64,000 nt of DNA from Zonotrichia leucophrys gambelii. Its lineage: Eukaryota > Chordata > Aves > Passeriformes > Passerellidae. Positions 1 to 64,000 of the stretch are shown here, piece after piece. Below the pieces are notes generated by a model, which was not told where the DNA came from, did no database searches, and worked only from the letters and a program-made list of their open reading frames with translations. The position numbers and the translations under genes are program-made. Location: assembly GCF_028769735.1 (NCBI RefSeq), contig NC_088170.1, positions 66,317,085 through 66,381,084 on the forward strand, read 5' to 3'. Position 1 is the stretch's first letter; every line of letters starts with the position of its first letter.

Positions 1-199
1 GGCTGGGATAGGTGTTCTGCTCTTTCATCTTGGTTGGTTAGGACTGGTGTTCTCCTCCTCCTCCTCCTCTAACCTCCTGCCACCATGTCCCAAAGTGTCC
101 CAAAGGTTATGCTTTCAGGGGTTGAATGCTCCCTTATGTGTCTTTATTTATTGTGTCATAAAATATAATTTGGCTTTTTGTTTTCTCCTTTCCCCTTAG
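1..199 (+). other. 3' end of the upstream USP6NL intron
   Basis: Non-coding sequence ending in a pyrimidine-rich tract and AG at 198-199, directly before the first visible exon. A short CTC trinucleotide run lies at about 53-70. The upstream exon, which should encode the start methionine and about 24 residues, is outside the window. Confidence 0.85.
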
Positions 200-55999
<55,800 letters not shown>

Positions 56000-58110
56000 G
56001 AATCTGGCTGTGCTTAGTAAAGTGGCAAGAACCAAAACCAGTTGAACAGTACTGTGTTAGTAGTAGTCCTCCTCAGTTCTCTGGAATGTGGATGGTTCGT
56101 GTGAGTTCAAAAATAACGACACTTTTTCAGAGATGTTTCAGACTTTGCTTGAAAGCTGGTGGAGTTCTTGGACTTGCATGGAAGCTACTGGAAGTGATCT
56201 AATGCACATAGACATAGCAATAAGCTCATATCCATCACGTGGTTCATGCTGTCGTCGCTCCTTACATTTTAAATAACTCGTGTTACAATCCTTCTGCCTA
56301 AAACCTGTAACACACTGAAAAGTTTTGACTGACATTGTTAATGCACTGTACAGATGTGTGCGTGTGTGCCTGTGTGAGTGTGCGCTTACAGTACACAAAC
56401 TCGTATGGAAAAGAGCTAAAGAGTTTAAATTTAAATGCATTTAACTTTGGGCAAAGCTTGTGAAGTACTTTTATTTCATATTAATTTTTCTTTGTAATTT
56501 ATTTGAGAAGCCATTCATTTTGAATGGGAATTTCTGTCATTTTTATACAGCTGCCTCAGCATCCCAGTATCTGTTCTGGGCAGGAGAGATGCTTTGGGAT
56601 TATTAATTTAATCATATGTGAGAGTTAATTTCCTCTCCTTTGACTACTGTTTGTCATTTTCCTCAGCAGGAAGGAGCAGGCAGGAAAAAGCAGATAGCCA
56701 AAAATGTCTCTCTAATCTGGCTAAGAAATGGTGCTTAAATTCAGGGCAGTGTATAGGAGTTTTTTAAGTGCATCAAAAATGGAGAATTTGTACCTTCTCA
56801 CCCAAACCTACCTTCAGAATGTCATTCTATATGCAAAAGACTGGAGCACAGTGAGCCTAATGCCAGATACAGAAATGGTGCTGCACCCTTCACTTTCTGC
56901 CACGCTGTGCTGTCAGACTCAAACTGGTTGCAGGGCCAAATCTCACAGGTATCAGAGGATTGCACAGCTCGTTGACACCTCTGTGAAGTGCACGCAGGAG
57001 TTTGAGCTTTGCTCCAAGCTTGACATTCCCTGAGCTGTGTGAGCATGCAGTGTCCCTTGTTGAGTGGATTTTGTTGTGTTTTGCCCTTTTCCCCCCCAAA
57101 TTGTGGTTTCCTGTCTGAGGTGGGGCTTGTGCTGTCAGGCTCACACTGCACGGTGTTCTACACTAAAATGACCCTGACTGTTGCTAACAGGAACCTCAAA
57201 CTCCTGCTGATGTAAGTAATCCTGATTAGTCTTTGCAGCCTTTTCCCCTTTGTGTTTTCCTTTCTGTTTTGACTGTGAATTGGGGTGGAATTAGAAGCAG
57301 GTGATGGAGTGGCACATGGGGGATGGAGCCCTGTGAGCTGCAGGATGCTCTGAGCTCGCCCCAGGAGCTGAGGCAGAGGAGGGGCTCACCTGGAGAGCTG
57401 AACAGAGATTTCTCTAATACTGAAGTACTGAACATGGGTATCAACACCAGTTGGGAAGGTTGTCCTGTTCCCTCTTGTTTTGTAAGGTTTGTTAACTGAA
57501 AACATAGAAATGGATATTTTTTTTTTCCTTTAAAGAATGAGCTTTAGTGCCTATTATTGCTGCAGGTTGGCTCTGTAAGTTTTAAGGTACAGAAGTAAAA
57601 CAATTTTTACAAATGGAAGTAACATTTACTTAGTATGTTTCAAAACATTTTTTTTTGTGTATATAACGTGTCTGATGTAATTTTTAATAACTGGGCAATT
57701 TTATATTTTAAAAATTGCAAACTGCAGCGAAGTAACTGTAGCCAAGCACTACACTGAAATCCTAAACTAAAATTGTGAAGATAAATATGACTTGGGCTTA
57801 CTTTAGTTCTGATTGCTTACAGCAGCTTAGAAATGTATGTATATAATATTGTGGCTAAGTGTAATAATCTCAGTGTTTAATGATGGTTCTGTAATTCATA
57901 ACAAAGCTGTACAATTTATTTGTGCAAACAACTTGAGGCTCAAAAATATGTATCAGCATTAGTAAATACTGTAGATTTTTATATATAAAATATATACACA
58001 CTATTTTCTTATTTCATCTGCAACAGTTTTATAACTGTGTACCCTATTTTGATGTGACTGTATTTTTAACATGTTAAAATAATAATAATTAAGCTTATGT
58101 TGTTTTGTCT
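56000..58110 (+). other. USP6NL: USP6NL 3' UTR (end approximate)
   Basis: AT-rich sequence directly after the stop, with ATTTA-type AU-rich bits (for example ATTTATTTG near 57914) and a TG-rich stretch at about 56350-56386. No canonical AATAAA was found before 58.1 kb. The end is inferred from TATAAA/AATATA near 57985, a perfect 16-bp palindrome TTTTAACATGTTAAAA (58064-58079), the variant AATAATAATTAA just after it, and the GT-rich TTATGTTGTTTTGTC downstream. The exact cleavage site is not known. Confidence 0.5.
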
Positions 58111-60712
58111 TTCTTCTTAATTATTTGGTTAGCTCCAAACTGGACTTTAGCTATTCTCAGCACAAGTAATTGCTTTTCATAAATGAATCATGTGTATATA
58201 TATGATGTATCCTATTTAATTTGTACATGTTTATTTTTAGACTAAGCAGTGTGGATAAAATCTATATAGTGCTTTTGCATTATTGCAGAAGTGGCAAGAT
58301 TATTGATTATAGTTTATTACACAGGCTAAACCTTAGCCTGTCATTTGCAAAAACTAGGAGCATAAACTGTGATCATTGTTTTCTGGTTTTGTTCTAATAA
58401 TCTCACCCAATACCGGTTTAAAAGAGAATTGTTGGCATAAGGAATTTGCAAAGTTGCATTGATCAAAGTGCAAAATAATAGTCTTGACTGTGGCTTCTGT
58501 CTCTCACATGTTTGGAGGATGCTATTGAGTTGGTTTTTTAAAAGAAAAGCAACCCAGCCTTGTGTCATCTGATTGTAGTGCAAAACACATTTTTATTTTC
58601 ATTTAACTGGACAAACCAGACTCAGGGCACAGGCAGATTTGAGTCTGCCATTCATACCAGCAGCAAAACCCACTTGATGCTGCAGAGGGAAGGGAGACCC
58701 AGCTGTGCCAGTGCCTGGCTGGTGGAGGGGCTCAGCTCAGTGTCTTGGATTAGATACCTCACAAGAGCTTTGCTGTCACTGTTTTCTTTGACCTGAAAAC
58801 AGTGGAGAGGTAAGTACCAGCATAAAATATTTGAGACCTTTTTTTCCTTTTATGGTTTAATAATTTTCCAAGATCTCTGCTTTGAGCTGGATAAACTGTA
58901 AGTTTCTTGTCCAGGTTAGTTGTCATGGCTTTCCTTGTGTGAGACAAATTCAGCATAGGGATTTGGAGAATTAACACAGAGGAACACAGAGGACTAAGTA
59001 AGGAGACATGTCTAACTTCTGTATGGCAAACATTTAGTGAAATTAAACCAATTAGGATTTAAAGGGAGAAGAAAGAACCTTGGGTATATGCTGTGGTTGC
59101 TTTTCCTTTCATTTGAGTGCTGTGCTAGATTAGATCTAATGACTTCAGTGTGGTACTGAAGCATTTGGTCTTGTGCAGTACAAATTGTTGTGGCCATGGA
59201 AGAAAGGAAGGATGGTATCTCTGGTACTCTTAGCCCTTTTGGTGGGTGGGATGTGATGGCAAGACCCAGGTGCTTGCTTACCTGGATAACCAAGTTGTTG
59301 TGCACTGCAAGTGGAGACAGAAGCCATCCCTGCTCCTCCTTCCAGGGAGGATTCTGGCATCAGATGTGGTGATGAATCTGAATCTAAACATTCACTTGCT
59401 TGGGCAGCTAAGGAAGAGAATCTGACCTCAGGAAAATTCTTTCCCTTTCTCCAGATCCAGCTGTGCCCAGTCTGTAATGCTTCAGGGAATGCAACACAGA
59501 GGAAAGAGTAAACCTGTTCAGCCAGAAGTCTGTTAAGGAGAGTATTCCCTCCTACACCTGCTGATCACTGCCTAAAGCCTTAAAGCATGATATTGTTTGC
59601 AATTGTTTCAAAATTACCAGACTGGAGTGGACAATCCTGTTTCTCTCATGGCCAAGGTGTGTAAATGCCAGTCACCTCTGCAGTATCTGTCAGCAGCAGC
59701 AATCCCTTGTTGTAGAAGTACCTGTTCTACCCCCACTATCAGTAAACTTCCAAGGCAAAAACCCAGAGAGTTTTAGAAATCATGGAGGATGCAGAACAGA
59801 AGTACCTTATTGCTAGTCAAAGATACAACATTATAATAAACAGAATAATTCCAAAATTAGATGCAAACAGTAAACAACATTGAAATGTCAAAAGAGAGAA
59901 CAGCCTTCCAGTGTGGGGAAGCAAATCCGAAGCTTCCCTGAGGTACACAGACATTTTCCAGGGAGATTCTTCTCAAGAATCCTATCCTGAATTTCACATC
60001 ATCCTCAATATGACTTTGAAATGGACTTGCAAATTGCAGACTTTTTTTTTAATCTCCCCCTTGGGTGGCATTACACTGCATGCACAAAGAAGAATACTAT
60101 TTAAAATATGCCATCAAACGCCCACCGTTTCACTTCCAGCAGAGAACATTCCACTTTCCATACTTCAGTGAGAGGAAAATATAATTTTTTTTGTAGTCCT
60201 TTAAATACTGCATTTTTGTAAAGTTCTGTAAATGTAGCATAGTTACAGTTTAACAGCTACTTAACCAAGTATCATTCAGATGCTTGCTTAGAGATCCTCT
60301 TTAGAGGAGCTTTAGATGGCATGAAGCTGCTGCATAATTTGCTGCAGTTTCTCTTTTCTTTTGGGCAATATTAAGACAATCCAAATGCTTTTAGTGGCAG
60401 AGTTGCAATGAGGAGATGACTAGGCCAACAACTGAAATTGGAAATATAATTGCAGTCATTTTGGAATAGCCTTTAAATGGTTGCCAAATCCTGGGAAAGA
60501 CACCATTTTCTGGGTTCTTTGTGCCAAGAGAGCTCCTTCCTGCAGCAGGGAACACGTAGGTCCCTCTCCTGAGTGATTTGATTCCCTCTGCTCACACCAA
60601 CTGCTTTTCTTTGTGCTTATGGAGTTAATATGTTAGTAGAAAATCAATGGAACTTTTACAATGAGTGATGAGAAAACAAAGCTATCTTGTTCTGACTTTT
60701 CTTCCTTCCTTT

Positions 60713-60730
60713 TTTTGTTTGTTTGTTTTA
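60713..60730. repeat. Short TTTG microsatellite
   Basis: TTTTTTTGTTTGTTTGTTTT; only a few units. Confidence 0.8.
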
Positions 60731-61864
60731 CTGATTTTATTGTCAGCCTTGTCAAGGTGAGCTGTGTGTGATGTGATTCTTCTGTCTTCTTTCTCTAGTA
60801 ATGTGCCAACATGTTTTACAGAGACTTTGTGATGCCTTTTTGCTGCTGTTTCTGCTGTATATCAGAGGTTACTGTTTGCTTCTTCAGCTTTTCCTTTCTA
60901 GATTATGTGCAAATTAAGGGAACAAAAATTATATTCTCAGTATTGCAGTTGGTCAGAAATTCTCCAAGAAGGGTAATTCCTGACAGAAAGCAATTTAATT
61001 TGGCAGTTGGTGAAGGACACTGTAAAGTGGAGACTTTAGTACAAGTCTGTGGAATCCAAAGTCTAAGTTTGCTTCTGCTTCAAGCACCAAAAACCATATT
61101 AGACACAGGCCAAGGAAGAACTTTTTGCAAAATGCTGTGTCCTGCCACAGACACATGCCAGCTTGGAGCTACAGCTGCCAGTCCAATAGGTTTGATTTGG
61201 TTAAGTAAATAACCTGTTTCCTGATAATGCATTTCTTCTGTCAAATTTTTCTGCTGGAAATGAGGTAAAGAATTGAGGCCTGGGCTGGGAACTGGGGTGC
61301 CTGAGCTCCTCTCTTTAATTAGGAGAACTGAAGTTGGCTTTTGGTTAAAACCATCCACTTCAATCATTGTATTTGTAAGTTCAGGAGTATCTTTAGAATA
61401 ATTTATGGTATTGTCCCATAGGATTTGGGTTTCTTCAATAACAGAAGGTCTGTTAGATCACTTTGTCTAATCTGTGCCTCTTTTTAAACTTCCCTACTCC
61501 CATATTTCCCCAAAGAGAGCTCAGATCTGGGAATGACTCCATAGGTAGTAAACTGATCTTAGTGGTTGATGGTGGATCTCCAGTGCTACCATCAGGTGGG
61601 TTGGATGGTATTTTCAGGCACCTTAGCACTCAGCATGAAAACTGGAGTTTTGCAGTACAGGTAAGTGGAAAAGCTTTGCTGGTGCAAGGCTCCCCTTGAA
61701 CCCAGCAGCAGTGTGTGGTTTATAGTAAAACAGCTTTGGAGCAGAAGGGCTGGTTCTCAAACATGGTGATGCTTAACTGCCTTAAGCTTTTGGGAGTGCT
61801 CTGGTGTGAGTTTGTAAAGCTTGTTCCTAGAAACACTGGGGTTTTGTTCCTCTGAAATTTCACA

Positions 61865-62350
61865 GGGAAGGAAACCACAAGGATTATCACATCCAGCTCC
61901 TGGCCCTGCACAGGACACCCCAAGAGTCACACCCTGTCCCTGAGAGCATTGTCCCCACGTATTGAACTCTGCCAGGCTCAGTGCTGTGACCACTGCCCTG
62001 GGGAGCCTCTTCCAGTGCTCAAACACCCTCTGGGTGAAAAACCTCTTCTGGTATCCCACCTAAACCTCCCCTGGCACAACTTCAGGCCATTCATTCCCTG
62101 TCACTGTCACCACAGGGCAGAGAACCTGCCTGCCCCTCTTCTTCCTCTCATGAGGAAGCTGTAATTGCAATGAGGTCTCTCCTCAGTCTAGGCTGAACAG
62201 ACCAAGTGCCTTCAGTGCTCCTCATGTGGCCTCCAGACCCTTCACTGCCCTGGTTACTCTCCTTTGGACACTGTCTAATAGTTTAATATCTCCCTTGCAC
62301 TGCGGTGCCTAAAACTGCACACAGCCCTCAAGGTCAGCAGTGTCCTGGCT
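61865..62350 (-). mobile_element. CR1 LINE fragment
   Basis: Typical minus-oriented CR1 3' region: AAACCACAAGGATTATCACA, GCTCCTGGCCCTGCACAGGA, CCCTGGGGAGCCTCTTCCAG, CACCCTCTGGGTGAAAAACC, AATGAGGTCTCTCCTCAGTC, and a final TGCACACAGCCCTCAAGGTC. The minus strand shows no intact frame. It is moderately diverged and 5'-truncated. Confidence 0.9.
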
Positions 62351-64000
62351 GAAACACATCATGGAGAACCTGTGCTCTCAGAGGAGGAGGAGGAGTTGGG
62401 TCCATTCTGGGACTCAGCAGTATCAAATTCCTGGACACAAGCCCCATGAAGGTAACCTAGAACAAACTGGGTATCATGTTTATATTTAAGTGGTTCTAGA
62501 ACAGTCCTCTTGGCCTCAGTGTTCCTTAGAGACAGCTCACCCAATCAACCTTTCAGTCTCCAAGGAAAGTGACTGTGTTAGAAGATATTTCTTCGATGTC
62601 ATTTGTTTGAACTTTGTGTCTGGAGCTCCTGAAACCCTTCAGAGTGCTCTCACTTTTTGTTCCCCAGGTTTTATTGTGTCAGGTTTTTTCCATCTGAGTT
62701 TTTCAATTCCAGTAGAGATGTCCACCTGTTTGCTTCTCCAGTGAATGAGTTTTCCTTCAATTCTTGTGTCAGCCTGTCATGAGCTTCATGCTTGGTGTCA
62801 ATTCATTGCATTCTCCAATCCTTCTCAAAGTCTGTCTTCAATTTGCAGTGCTGTCACTTTGCCTTGGAGAAAACACTGAAAAAGGGACAAAGTGCATTAT
62901 TTGGAGATGATAAATCAGAAATTATGAGTGTAAAAGCCACTTTAGAAAGGTCTGTCTGGTGGTTGTGCTGTGAGCAGCACCTGTATCATCATAAGTGATA
63001 GAGGTGCTTATCTGTTACGCTGTTAATTGGAAGGGCTGGGATGATCAGTGGCTTTGCTGAGCTCTTTTCCCCGGTGATATCTGGCTTGTGTGGGAGGTTG
63101 TGTCCATGATTTGACAATTTGATGCTGGTCAGCACAAAGGAGCAAGCCAGCCTTTGCTGGATGGCTGAGCACAGAATTCTCTGTAAATATTTCATCACAT
63201 ATAGTGAATAAAGAAGGAATGGTCTCTCCTTGCCATGGAATGAGTATTCCCACAGCTACAGAAAGCAATTTGCAGCTGCTGAAGTCATACAGAGCTGTAC
63301 CCCAACTTTTTTGATGCTGTACATTGTGATTTTGCTGTGGACTGTGTAAAAGTGCAGCACTTACCTCTGTGTGCCTTTTGCCATGCAGTTGTGCATCCAG
63401 GTGGGCAGTGTCCATGCTGCCTGCTCCCATTGCCTTCCTGGTGAAACTCTGTTGGGCACACCAAGTCTGACAGGGAAAGAAATTATCCCCTTGTCTGCTC
63501 TAAGTATTCCTGGCTCCTCCTGGTGCTGGTTGTGGGGTTTATTTATTTTGAGACAAAGCTTTAGCATATATTCAGTTTCCACATCTCCTGGTCTTCCCTG
63601 CTCTGTCCAAATTTTGCCAAATACTAAAAGAGAGGGAAAAAATCATGAATTCTGGAATTAAGCATCTGTGGACTTGACCTGCTGGAAATTCTGCAGCTCT
63701 GTCTGCTCCCCACAGAGAAAAGTTCTGGTAGCCGAACTTCAGAAAGGAACAAAATAGTTTTGCTCTTTAAATGCCATTATAAAACCCCATGATTTCAGGG
63801 GCTGGGTGGGGTGTCACGCTGGGCACACATCTATCATTGTAAATGTTATGTCTGAAAGGCTTTGAAATGCTTTCAGAACGTGTGATTTTGGGCACATAAG
63901 CAGATCACTTTTATTATAACCTTCATGTTGCACTCAATAGGGTTGGTCAGGTGATGTTTTTCCCTGTTCATTTAAGTGGTTTCTTACAGAGGCCTTTGAG

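Larger units (their letters stand above)
58111..64000. other. Downstream intergenic region
   Basis: No gene recognised. It contains one CR1 copy (61865-62350), a TTTG run (about 60713-60730), a 9-bp perfect hairpin at 58321-58341 and several stop-poor but unrecognised short frames. In human the next gene beyond the USP6NL 3' end is CELF2, far away; no CELF2-like sequence was seen. Confidence 0.65.

Overview
The window is vertebrate genomic DNA, almost certainly from a bird and probably a passerine. The interspersed repeats are CR1 LINE fragments and avian-type endogenous-retrovirus LTR pieces, no SINE family was recognised, and repeat density is low. The sequence is AT-rich and CpG-poor, and genes are split by GT-AG introns. 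It carries most of one protein-coding gene on the + strand: USP6NL (RN-tre), a TBC-domain GTPase-activating protein for RAB5-class small GTPases.

Layout: twelve coding exons were placed at base resolution (200-282, 17003-17042, 21809-21889, 30211-30318, 32216-32325, 34524-34572, 36214-36334, 39435-39529, 41127-41192, 41280-41379, 43518-43670, 54531-55999). They join in one frame to 824 residues plus a stop. The first coding exon, about 24 residues by comparison with the human protein, lies upstream of base 1, so promoter and start codon are not visible. The exons at 30211-41379 encode the TBC domain with its arginine and glutamine fingers intact. The last exon alone encodes about 59% of the visible protein, a disordered tail with a conserved Eps8-SH3-type PxxDY site. 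A 3' UTR of about 2 kb follows (56000 to about 58110). The last 5.9 kb looks intergenic, with one CR1 copy and no recognised gene.

Introns hold CR1 copies near 7.8, 24.2, 26.5-27.7 and 37.7 kb, a probable solo LTR nested inside the 26.5-27.7 kb CR1, two fragments of a second LTR family on either side of the 43.5 kb exon, several microsatellites and some short tandem duplications. No RNA gene, CRISPR array, operon or second protein-coding gene was found.

Points most worth a second look: (1) an 87-bp intron inside the TBC domain that is a multiple of three, has no in-frame stop and would encode a membrane-helix-like insert if retained; (2) a small repeat expansion at the extreme C-terminus of the protein; (3) two overlapping perfect hairpins at 19857-19914. 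I did not find a convincing new biological system; the window is mainly an ordinary large avian gene.
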